Positions 1-4,658 of a stretch of 5,762 nucleotides of DNA are shown here, in pieces. The stretch is taken from contig CANCOG010000338.1 in the NCBI GenBank assembly GCA_947379685.1, positions 1 through 5,762 on the forward strand, in the 5' to 3' direction. Source of the stretch: Flavipsychrobacter stenotrophus. GTDB lineage: Bacteria; Bacteroidota; Bacteroidia; Chitinophagales; Chitinophagaceae. Both the position numbers and the translations under genes were made by a program. The notes beneath the pieces were generated by a model that had not been told where the DNA came from, made no database searches, and was given only the letters and a program-made list of their open reading frames with translations. The stretch's first letter is position 1, and every line of letters begins with the position of its first letter.

Positions 1-121
1 GTTCTACAATTTCGGGCTCTACATAAGCCCTGAACAATAATTCCAGCGGCAAATCAAAGTCCCGCGTAATTACCAGTTCCTGCTTGCCGTCTTCGGCATT
101 GATCTTAGTTTTTAATTCCAT
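1..121 (-). CDS. AHSA1/SRPBCC-family protein, N-terminal 40 residues (partial)
   Basis: The reading frame starts at an ATG on the minus strand and runs off the left edge, so only 40 residues are visible. They contain the opening strand and helix typical of AHSA1-like SRPBCC proteins: a stretch reading LVITRDFDLP, then LELLFRAYVEPE. In this family the phrase resembling 'itR.fdaP.elvf.A.tdPe' begins a helix-grip fold that encloses a hydrophobic ligand pocket. The ATG lies 6 bases after the TAG of the ArsR gene, so the two are almost certainly one transcript driven from the promoter near 470. ArsR-SRPBCC pairs are a widespread bacterial arrangement, but the ligand is usually unknown. The family call is inferred from this short N-terminus and the neighbour. 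No specific substrate can be given. Confidence 0.8.
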   Translation of the reverse strand, partial: MELKTKINAEDGKQELVITRDFDLPLELLFRAYVEPEIVE

Positions 122-127
122 TTTGGT

Positions 128-451
128 CTATTTTTTTGGTTTGTATTGCAGCATTATGTCTTCCAGTTTGTTGAAACGGTCATCCCACATCTGGCGGAAT
201 GGTTCAATAAAATCGGCTACCTCTTTCATTTTGTTAGCGTTTATGTGGTAATGAATCTCCCTGCCGGCTTGTACCTGTTTCAGTAATTCGCACTCGGTGA
301 GTATTTGCAAGTGTTTTGAAACTGTGGGTCTTGCGGTATCGAAGTTGGCGGCTATTGCACCTGCGGTCATGGATTGGGCTGCCACCAACAATAGGATTGC
401 CCTTCGGGTAGGATCTGCCAGTGCCTGAAATACGTCCCTTCTTAAGTTCAT
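128..451 (-). CDS. ArsR-family winged-helix transcriptional repressor
   Basis: A 107-residue protein with the ArsR fold. ALADPTRRAIL (residues 10-20) is the family's opening helix. RPTVSKHLQIL (41-51) is the recognition helix. GREIHYHI (63-70) is the beta-wing, and the C-terminal helix around FRQMW (85-89) should form the dimer. The metal-binding ELCVCDL helix motif of true arsenic or zinc sensors is absent, so this belongs to the non-metal group that pairs with SRPBCC proteins (SdpR-like, inferred). It is the first gene of a minus-strand operon and the SRPBCC gene follows after 6 bases. The ATG at 451 lies about 12 bases downstream of the expected transcription start, so the leader is very short and has no Shine-Dalgarno sequence. 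Two palindromic sites flank its promoter, which suggests autorepression. Confidence 0.93.
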   Translation of the reverse strand: MNLRRDVFQALADPTRRAILLLVAAQSMTAGAIAANFDTARPTVSKHLQILTECELLKQVQAGREIHYHINANKMKEVADFIEPFRQMWDDRFNKLEDIMLQYKPKK

Positions 452-454
452 TGT

Positions 455-506
455 GTAGCTATTTGACTACAAATATATGCGTAGTCATTTAACTACGCAT
501 ATATTT
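455..506. promoter_or_regulatory. Paired palindromic operator, probably for the adjacent ArsR regulator
   Basis: Two 16-base sites of the form GTAGnnATTTnACTAC lie at 455-470 and 481-496. They differ at three positions and start 26 bases apart. The second is the centre of a longer perfect inverted repeat with 15-base arms (471-485 and 492-506) around the spacer CATTTA. The -7 box lies between and partly inside the two sites, so a bound dimer at either would block polymerase. Binding by the adjacent ArsR protein is inferred from position and symmetry. Confidence 0.65.
470..477 (-). promoter_or_regulatory. Bacteroidota -7 promoter box for the arsR-SRPBCC operon
   Basis: Read on the minus strand the sequence is TATATTTG, an exact match to the Bacteroidota sigma factor -7 consensus TAnnTTTG. 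It lies 18 bases upstream of the ArsR ATG. I see no clear TTG element at the expected -33 spacing, where an operator copy lies instead. Transcription start would be near 463 (inferred). Confidence 0.65.
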
Positions 507-564
507 TTTGATTTTTTCGTTATACAGCTCTTGATCTTATTGTACTTATGGTGCGTTGAACGGT

Positions 565-660
565 ATTTCGCTCTTTCAGAGCTTGTCCAAGTTCATAATT
601 TCTTTCACAGGGCTGCACCCTGCGCTGATGTCTTACGTCCTTTCAGGCCTGATGAATTTC
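565..660. repeat. Degenerate hairpin-rich dispersed repeat (noncoding)
   Basis: This lies in the 320-base gene-free gap 452-771. It holds a series of short hairpins: GCTCT-TTC-AGAGC (570-582, perfect), CAGGG-CTGCA-CCCTG (608-622, perfect), and a decayed GTCCT-TTC-AGGCC (637-649). The recurring 'CTTTCAG' and 'GGGCTGCACCCTG' phrases resemble noncoding repeats I recall being scattered through Bacteroidota genomes, often mis-annotated as short ORFs. That assignment is from memory, not a search. The short open frames across 477-759 are therefore not called as genes. The rest of the gap shows only AT-rich sequence and, at 709-716, GATTTTTG, one base from a -7 box for the next gene. Confidence 0.5.
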
Positions 661-771
661 CATGCAGAAGTTTGCCGCACTGCCTCCAAACCCGGTTCAT
701 CATTTTTTGATTTTTGTCAAACCACAGTAAAATGCCCAGTACTACCTTGCACCCATTAAACACTGGCATTT

Positions 772-1341
772 ATGCTTAAACAACTTCCTTGGCTGCTCAT
801 CTATCTGAGACTATTGCTTGCACCCGTGGCAGTGCTGTTTGGATACTCCCATCTGACTGGGGTTCCATTCATTTTGCTGATGGCCATTGCAGCTATCTCC
901 GATGTTTATGACGGTGTATTGGCAAGGCGATTCAATGTGGAGACTGGACGACTCAGGCAATGGGATAGCATTGCTGATACCATCTTCTTTCTTGGCGTTT
1001 TTGCGGGCATGTGCATTTGTTATCCGGAAGTTGTTAGCCAATATGCGCCCGGTATCGGGATGGTAATTGGGCTGGAAATACTGAGGTATTTATTCGATTT
1101 TGCGAAATTCAGACGGGGAGCCAGCTATCATGCCATAAGTGCAAAGGTATTCGGGGTTTCATTGTTGATCGCTACCATTGCTATAATGGGTTTTGGTGTT
1201 GCAGCGCCATTCTTCCTTATAGCCCTGGTAATAGGTATTCTGTCGGAGCTTGAGGGGCTGGTTATTTCGTTCATCCTGCCAGAATGGACATATAATGTGA
1301 AGCACATCGGTAGGGCAATTAAAATAAGGAGTGCAGGGTAA
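772..1341 (+). CDS. CDP-alcohol phosphatidyltransferase family membrane protein
   Basis: A 189-residue, very hydrophobic protein with about five or six membrane segments (roughly 7-24, 31-43, 71-84, 94-110, 126-145, 146-169). The CDP-alcohol phosphatidyltransferase signature begins at the end of the second segment: D44-x2-D47-G48-x2-A51-R52, then D65-x3-D69. The four Asp residues that hold the divalent metals and activate the alcohol acceptor are all present. The family Gly four residues before the third Asp is Leu61 here. R13 and P18 fit the usual N-terminal part of the fold. The family moves a phosphatidyl group from CDP-diacylglycerol to an alcohol at the inner membrane. The acceptor (glycerophosphate, serine, inositol or other) cannot be told from the sequence. 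An in-frame stop at 757 fixes the start. The gene appears to stand alone. Confidence 0.85.
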   Translation: MLKQLPWLLIYLRLLLAPVAVLFGYSHLTGVPFILLMAIAAISDVYDGVLARRFNVETGRLRQWDSIADTIFFLGVFAGMCICYPEVVSQYAPGIGMVIGLEILRYLFDFAKFRRGASYHAISAKVFGVSLLIATIAIMGFGVAAPFFLIALVIGILSELEGLVISFILPEWTYNVKHIGRAIKIRSAG

Positions 1342-1430
1342 TAAATGAAATTAGCAGGGAACTGGCGTATTGGCAATTCAGAAAAAGTGATGATGAAAGA
1401 CGCGTTTAAGTAACTACTATTACCTATTTT

Positions 1431-1449
1431 AGCTGATTAATAATCAGCT
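1431..1449. promoter_or_regulatory. 19-base perfect palindrome just upstream of a lipoprotein gene
   Basis: AGCTGATTA-A-TAATCAGCT is a perfect palindrome with 9-base arms around one central base. It ends 2 bases before the first possible ATG of the lipoprotein gene (8 before the second). As RNA it could form a 7-base-pair stem with a 5-base loop. No T-tract follows on either strand, so an intrinsic terminator is unlikely. An operator or 5' leader hairpin fits better; function is inferred. Confidence 0.45.
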
Positions 1450-1451
1450 GT

Positions 1452-2189
1452 ATGAACATGAGAAATATTACCCTCCTAGCCCTGCTTGCCACTGTTATGA
1501 TATTTTCCTGCAAAAAGAAGGATAACACTGGCAACGACAATAAATTGGTGTATTCATTGAGTGGTATAGCGGGCTACCACGTAACCCAATACCGCGACAC
1601 CACAATTTATGTTCCCATTTCGGTACTGTATACTTCCGGATCGAAGGAAAGTATTTCATTCAAGGTATCCGGAATCCCGGTAGACTGCAGTATTGCGCCG
1701 GCAGAGTTTTCAGGAGTGCCTCCATTTGCGGTAACCTGTACGCTTCATATCTGGCCAACTGTTGCAGGGGATATTCAACTTTATGTAACAGGTACATCGG
1801 CACGGGGAGACACTTCCCAGTCGAAAATCACGCTTACCTCGGTAGCCGGATCTGCAGATTGCAGCGACATGTACCTGGGCACTTTTTCCTGCACTGATTC
1901 CATGTTCTATGCATCGGACACGATGATACACAGCATAGGTCGGTCTCATCCAGTGATAAACCATGTGAGTGGCTTAGCCAAGCTCTATTTTAATTCAGAT
2001 GTACCTACCCGACTAAACGTAAACTGCAGTAATGACTCGGTCACGACTGATGCCACAACCAGCACCCACGTTACAACTGAACCAGGCAGGGGTTATAGAG
2101 ATATGAACAATATTTATTACTCCCAAATAGTTCATGTTGATAGTGTAAGTGAACCCTTCATCAGTCGGGTTCACTTAGTAAGGCAATAA
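1452..2189 (+). CDS. Putative lipoprotein with an Ig-like beta-sandwich domain
   Basis: A 245-residue protein with a short hydrophobic signal segment (about 5-18) ending in a lipobox at IFSC, with Cys20 the likely lipidated residue, followed by KKKD as in many Chitinophagaceae lipoproteins. Residues about 50-131 read like a bacterial Ig-like repeat: a 'VSGIPVDCSIAPAEF' phrase, a central hydrophobic strand, then 'YVTGTSARGDTSQS' and 'ITLT'. These correspond to the 'vsGlPaGvtasfsPa ... vtgtsg' pattern of such domains. The remaining segment, 137-245, begins with C-x3-Y-x-GTF and is Ser/Thr-rich; I do not recognise it. The protein is probably anchored to the outer membrane, exposed or periplasmic. 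An alternative start is the ATG at 1458, which also keeps the signal peptide. It converges on the HxlR gene 21 bases downstream. Ligand or role is unknown. Confidence 0.78.
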   Translation: MNMRNITLLALLATVMIFSCKKKDNTGNDNKLVYSLSGIAGYHVTQYRDTTIYVPISVLYTSGSKESISFKVSGIPVDCSIAPAEFSGVPPFAVTCTLHIWPTVAGDIQLYVTGTSARGDTSQSKITLTSVAGSADCSDMYLGTFSCTDSMFYASDTMIHSIGRSHPVINHVSGLAKLYFNSDVPTRLNVNCSNDSVTTDATTSTHVTTEPGRGYRDMNNIYYSQIVHVDSVSEPFISRVHLVRQ

Positions 2190-2210
2190 CATTCTCTGGT
2201 TTTTATATTC

Positions 2211-2591
2211 TCAAATCATACACCTGCCAGAAGGATCTTCTGTGTTAGCATATTCTATTCCCCATGCGGCCATAGCCATAAGGATGGGTTGTAATGCGTT
2301 ACCTGCTTCTGTTAAGTTATAGCTGACGTGCGGCGGCACCACGGGCTTCACTTCGCGATGTACAAGCTGGTCCATTTCCAGTTCTTTCAGACTTTGAATC
2401 AGCATTTTCTCTGTGATCGCTGGTAGGGCCTTTTTTAGTTCACCATAGCGCCTGGTGCCACCAATCAGATGGTACAATATGAGCGCTTTCCACCTACCAC
2501 CGATCTTGCTGAGTGTATAGGTTACCGGGCACTTGTTAATGGCGATGTTCTTGTTTAACTGATTGGTCGATGATTCCTTAATAGCATACAT
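2211..2591 (-). CDS. HxlR-family winged-helix transcriptional regulator (reductase-linked)
   Basis: A 126-residue HxlR/MarR-like regulator. CPVTYTLSKIGGRWKALILY (21-40) is the family hallmark, followed by the recognition helix around ITEKMLIQSLKELE (59-72). The wing holds REVKPVVPPHVSYNLTEAG (79-97), and the dimer helix ends in AAWG (108-111). Cys21 occupies the conserved N-terminal position used as a redox or electrophile sensor in YodB/HypR relatives; a second Cys lies near the end (124). The open frame extends upstream to 2696, but that would read through the promoters and operator. The ATG at 2591 gives a normal family length, so I chose it. The gene is divergent from the NmrA-like reductase, a frequent HxlR pairing, and probably represses both itself and that gene. 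The inducer is unknown. Confidence 0.93.
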   Translation of the reverse strand: MYAIKESSTNQLNKNIAINKCPVTYTLSKIGGRWKALILYHLIGGTRRYGELKKALPAITEKMLIQSLKELEMDQLVHREVKPVVPPHVSYNLTEAGNALQPILMAMAAWGIEYANTEDPSGRCMI

Positions 2592-2613
2592 TCGAATACA
2601 TACTTTTTGGTTA

Positions 2614-2635
2614 GTACTTGTAGAAAAGTAAGTAC
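2614..2635. promoter_or_regulatory. Candidate HxlR operator between divergent genes
   Basis: A 22-base perfect inverted repeat, GTACTT-N10-AAGTAC. Extra TACTT (2601-2605) and AAGTA (2626-2630) copies lie beside it, so more than one dimer could bind. The repeat overlaps the -33 TTG of the forward promoter and ends on the first base of the reverse -7 box, a suitable place to control both genes. Binding by the adjacent HxlR protein is inferred. Confidence 0.6.
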
Positions 2636-2648
2636 AAATATACCTTTG
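2618..2648 (+). promoter_or_regulatory. Bacteroidota promoter for the NmrA-like reductase gene
   Basis: TTG at 2618-2620, a 20-base spacer, then TACCTTTG at 2641-2648, an exact TAnnTTTG -7 box. The reductase ATG is 23 bases beyond the box, giving a leader of about 15-18 bases with no Shine-Dalgarno sequence, which is normal for this phylum. Confidence 0.75.
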
Positions 2649-2665
2649 TTTCACCAAAAACAAAA
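2635..2665 (-). promoter_or_regulatory. Bacteroidota promoter for the divergent HxlR gene
   Basis: On the minus strand, TTTTG (2665-2661), an 18-base spacer after its TTG, then TATATTTG (2642-2635), an exact -7 box. It overlaps the forward -7 box by two bases, so the two promoters probably cannot be occupied at once. The expected leader of the HxlR mRNA from the ATG at 2591 is about 35-40 bases. Confidence 0.65.
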
Positions 2666-2671
2666 TATAGT

Positions 2672-3559
2672 ATGAAATACGTAGTAACAGGATCAACAGG
2701 AAATATCAGCAAGCCGCTAACAGCTCATCTGATTAATGCAGGTCATGAAGTAACCGTTGTGAGCAGCAACAACGATAAAAAAGCACTGATAGAAGCCGCA
2801 GGTGCTACCGCAGCTATAGGATCGGTAGATGATGTGGATTTCCTCACCAAAACTTTCAGCGGTGCCGATGCGGTGTATACTATGGTGCCCCCACGTATGG
2901 ATGCAGCCGACTGGAAGGGACATATACACAATGTTGGCAAGAACTATGCAGCAGCAATTAAGGCATCGGGTGTTAAAAAGGTCGTGAATCTGAGCAGTAT
3001 TGGCGCACACATGCCTGAGGGCTGCGGACCAGTTACCGGCCTGCACCGCGCGGAAAAAGAGCTGGACGCACTGGAGGGAGTTGATGTGAAACACCTTCGC
3101 CCGGCCTATTTCTTTCATAACCTGATGTCGAACATAGGGCTGATCAAGCACCTCGGGATAGCGGGTGGCAACTATGGCGAAAACAGCACGATGGTTATGG
3201 TTCATCCACGCGATATTGCCGCGGCCGCTGCCGAAGAATTACTTAACCCATCGTTTAATGGCAAGACTGTAAGGTACATTGCCAGCGACGAACGTACCAC
3301 AAACGAAATTGCCAAAGTATTGGGTGCTGCAATTGGCAAGCCAGAACTGCCATGGGTTAATTTTAAAGATGAAGAGTCTCTGGGTGGCATGTTACAAGCT
3401 GGCCTTTCGCCGGAAGTGGCAACCAACTATGTGGAAATGGGTGCGGCTATGGCCAGTGGTGAAATGGCAGCCGATTATAACAGCAATAAGCCTGCGCTCA
3501 GCCCAACAAAGCTCGAGGATTTTGCAAAGGAATTTGCTGCGGCGTTCCAACATTCATAA
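2672..3559 (+). CDS. NmrA-like NAD(P)-binding protein (atypical SDR)
   Basis: A 295-residue Rossmann-fold protein. The dinucleotide loop is VTGSTGNIS (5-13), with Ser13 where the typical TGxxGxxG motif has its last Gly. HEVTVVSS (25-32) ends the second strand, where the cofactor 2'-phosphate is chosen. GSVDD (50-54), the AVYTMVPP strand (67-74), and VVNLSSIGAH (104-113) complete the NmrA/QOR2-like core. The classical SDR Tyr-x3-Lys is not present; H125-x3-K129 lies in its place, so hydride transfer by the classical mechanism is doubtful. Relatives include NAD(P)H:quinone oxidoreductase-like enzymes and NmrA-type redox sensors. The gene is divergent from an HxlR regulator, shares its control region, and ends before a strong terminator, so it is probably a single-gene transcript. 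A role in quinone or electrophile detoxification is inferred from the family and context. Confidence 0.88.
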   Translation: MKYVVTGSTGNISKPLTAHLINAGHEVTVVSSNNDKKALIEAAGATAAIGSVDDVDFLTKTFSGADAVYTMVPPRMDAADWKGHIHNVGKNYAAAIKASGVKKVVNLSSIGAHMPEGCGPVTGLHRAEKELDALEGVDVKHLRPAYFFHNLMSNIGLIKHLGIAGGNYGENSTMVMVHPRDIAAAAAEELLNPSFNGKTVRYIASDERTTNEIAKVLGAAIGKPELPWVNFKDEESLGGMLQAGLSPEVATNYVEMGAAMASGEMAADYNSNKPALSPTKLEDFAKEFAAAFQHS

Positions 3560-3583
3560 CCAATTAAGTGCTTTAATTCTACT

Positions 3584-3614
3584 GGCCGTCCCGAAAATCG
3601 GGGCGGCCTTTTTT
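3584..3614 (+). terminator. Strong rho-independent terminator after the NmrA-like gene
   Basis: An 11-base-pair GC-rich stem (3584-3594 with 3598-3608) contains a single T-G wobble, has an AAA loop and is followed directly by six T. It lies 24 bases after the reductase stop codon. A weaker AT-rich inverted repeat, AATTAA-N5-TTAATT (3562-3578), precedes it. Confidence 0.92.
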
Positions 3615-3717
3615 ATGCCTATGTAACTAACAATGTCATTAATCCAAGGTTTCGCGCTAAGCCGCAAAGGAAACCCCGTTAGTTAATCACTTTGCTCATG
3701 TAACTGACAATGTCCTT
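3614..3717. repeat. Small structured repeat: imperfect 27-base direct repeats bracketing nested inverted repeats
   Basis: Two direct copies lie at 3614-3640 and 3691-3717 (22 of 27 bases identical). Their core, ATGTAACT[A/G]ACAATGTC, matches at 16 of 17 positions. Between and partly inside them are nested inverted repeats: TAACTAAC (3624-3631) with GTTAGTTA (3678-3685), and GGTTTC (3648-3653) with GAAACC (3670-3675). The centre reads CGCGCTAAGCCGCAAAGG, similar to 'GCAAAG' noncoding repeats I recall from Bacteroidota genomes. The segment lies exactly between the reductase terminator and the stop codon of the second HxlR gene. It could be a miniature element or a termination structure for that gene. 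Confidence 0.5.
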
Positions 3718-4095
3718 CTATGATTCTGCGAATTTCCCAATTACCTCCTTTCGGTGGGTTAACCCCCAGATGCGCATTTCATTAATGATGCGTTCCAGCG
3801 TTCGGCCGTGAGGCGTGAGCTCGTATTTTACGGTCACCGGACGGGTTTCCATCACGCTTCGTTTTACCAATAAGTTGGCCTCAAGATCTTGTAACTCCTT
3901 GGAAAGCATTTTTGAACCGATGCCTTCAATTATGCGCAGTATCTCCATGAATTGCAGAGCCCCGCCACAATTGAGCGTGGTTATTAGTTGTATTTTCCAT
4001 TTACCGCTGAGCACTGCAATGGTATCCATGGCTGCAATCAGCTCATCATCTTTTGTACAGGTAATATCGAGAGTGACTGGTTCTTTCTTTCTCAT
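3718..4095 (-). CDS. HxlR-family winged-helix transcriptional regulator (thioredoxin-linked)
   Basis: A 125-residue HxlR regulator. LSGKWKIQLITTL (29-41) matches the family core, GSKMLSKELQDLE (60-72) is the recognition helix, the wing includes RPVTVKYELTPHG (85-97), and RIWG (108-111) ends the dimer helix. Cys13 lies in the pre-helix position used by thiol-sensing relatives, though it is followed by Thr rather than the usual Pro; Cys43 lies between helices. A TTG at 4119 could add eight residues, but it lies inside the likely -7 box, so the ATG at 4095 is preferred. The protein differs strongly from the HxlR protein at 2211-2591, so this is not a recent duplication. It is divergent from the thioredoxin-like gene, the natural candidate target; this is inferred. 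Confidence 0.92.
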   Translation of the reverse strand: MRKKEPVTLDITCTKDDELIAAMDTIAVLSGKWKIQLITTLNCGGALQFMEILRIIEGIGSKMLSKELQDLEANLLVKRSVMETRPVTVKYELTPHGRTLERIINEMRIWGLTHRKEVIGKFAES

Positions 4096-4116
4096 AGAAG
4101 CCGTGTTGGAAGTACA

Positions 4117-4124
4117 CAAATTTA
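4117..4124 (-). promoter_or_regulatory. Bacteroidota -7 box for the second HxlR gene
   Basis: On the minus strand the sequence is TAAATTTG, an exact TAnnTTTG match, 21 bases upstream of the ATG at 4095. No clear TTG is seen at -33. A short inverted repeat, GTGT-N7-ACAC (4103-4117), covers the expected transcription start and is a possible but weak operator. Confidence 0.55.
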
Positions 4125-4186
4125 CAGGAAAGTTTAGAGGCTAATTAGTTTCCCGGAGGGAAGTAGTTTCACTATGGAAAGTTGCA

Positions 4187-4216
4187 TTGTACCGATCCTG
4201 CCCTGAGGTAATTTTG
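4187..4216 (+). promoter_or_regulatory. Bacteroidota promoter for the thioredoxin-like gene
   Basis: TTG at 4187-4189, a 19-base spacer and TAATTTTG at 4209-4216, an exact -7 box. The ATG at 4236 follows after 19 bases, giving a short leader. Upstream lie small inverted repeats TTCCC-GGA-GGGAA (4150-4162) and TAGT-TTC-ACTA (4164-4174), which are candidate regulator sites only. Confidence 0.65.
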
Positions 4217-4235
4217 ACTGCAAATCAACCTTACT

Positions 4236-4565
4236 ATGTCAGCTGTATTTACAGATTCCAATTTTGAGGCCCTGGTACTGGGCTCGGATAGATTATCGAT
4301 AGTAGATTTCTGGGCCACATGGTGCCCACCGTGTGTTGCACTTGGCCCTACCATTGATTCACTTGCCGTGGAGTTTGGGGAAAAAGTAAATGTGGGGAAA
4401 CTCAATGCAGATGAAAACCCCAACATATCCGTCGCCTACGGTGTAACCAACCTCCCGTGTATCCTTTTTATCTATGATGGAAAGGTAGTGGACAGACAGG
4501 TTGGAGCCGCGCCAAAGTCAGTATTTCAGAAAAAAATAGCGCGCCTGCTGGAAGGGAAATATTAA
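4236..4565 (+). CDS. Thioredoxin-like protein with WCPPC active site
   Basis: A 109-residue single-domain thioredoxin fold with no signal peptide, so cytoplasmic. VDFWATWCPPC (23-33) carries the redox-active Cys30 and Cys33. D24 matches the buried Asp of thioredoxin. KLNADENPNISVAYGV (55-70) precedes the cis-proline loop NLP (72-74), and FIYDGKVVDRQVGA (78-91) is the usual final hairpin. Two points are atypical. The inter-cysteine dipeptide is Pro-Pro, as in many TlpA/ResA-like proteins, instead of Gly-Pro. The residue after cis-Pro74 is Cys75 where classical thioredoxins have Thr. Such changes usually alter redox potential and partner choice. It should reduce disulfides in proteins, recycled by thioredoxin reductase if it still docks (inferred). 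The gene is divergent from an HxlR regulator and has its own promoter. Confidence 0.92.
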   Translation: MSAVFTDSNFEALVLGSDRLSIVDFWATWCPPCVALGPTIDSLAVEFGEKVNVGKLNADENPNISVAYGVTNLPCILFIYDGKVVDRQVGAAPKSVFQKKIARLLEGKY

Positions 4566-4658
4566 AGAAATTGCCGGGTAGATATACTATTTGACAGGCC
4601 TTTTACGTTGTAGGAACAGTTACGGGTAAAACAGCCGATGTCCCTTAAAACTATTACT

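Noticed and set aside
477..759. Two overlapping short plus-strand open frames
   Set aside because: They lie over the arsR operator and the hairpin-rich repeat, have no promoter or coding-like composition, and their translations resemble no protein family.
1345..1413. A 22-codon open frame between the phosphatidyltransferase and the lipoprotein
   Set aside because: Too short to support, with no start context or recognisable product; likely chance.
2592..2696. An upstream extension of the first HxlR protein by 35 residues
   Set aside because: It would read through both promoters and the operator and into the reductase start; family length fits the ATG at 2591.
2717..3205. A 162-codon minus-strand frame opposite the NmrA-like gene
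   Set aside because: Antisense shadow of a well-recognised coding region; Cys/His-rich and without domain signs.
3279..3626. A 115-codon plus-strand frame over the end of the NmrA-like gene
   Set aside because: Out-of-frame shadow of the real gene that also runs through the terminator.
4096..4119. TTG start adding eight residues to the second HxlR protein
   Set aside because: The TTG lies within the TAAATTTG -7 box, so it would be upstream of the transcript start.
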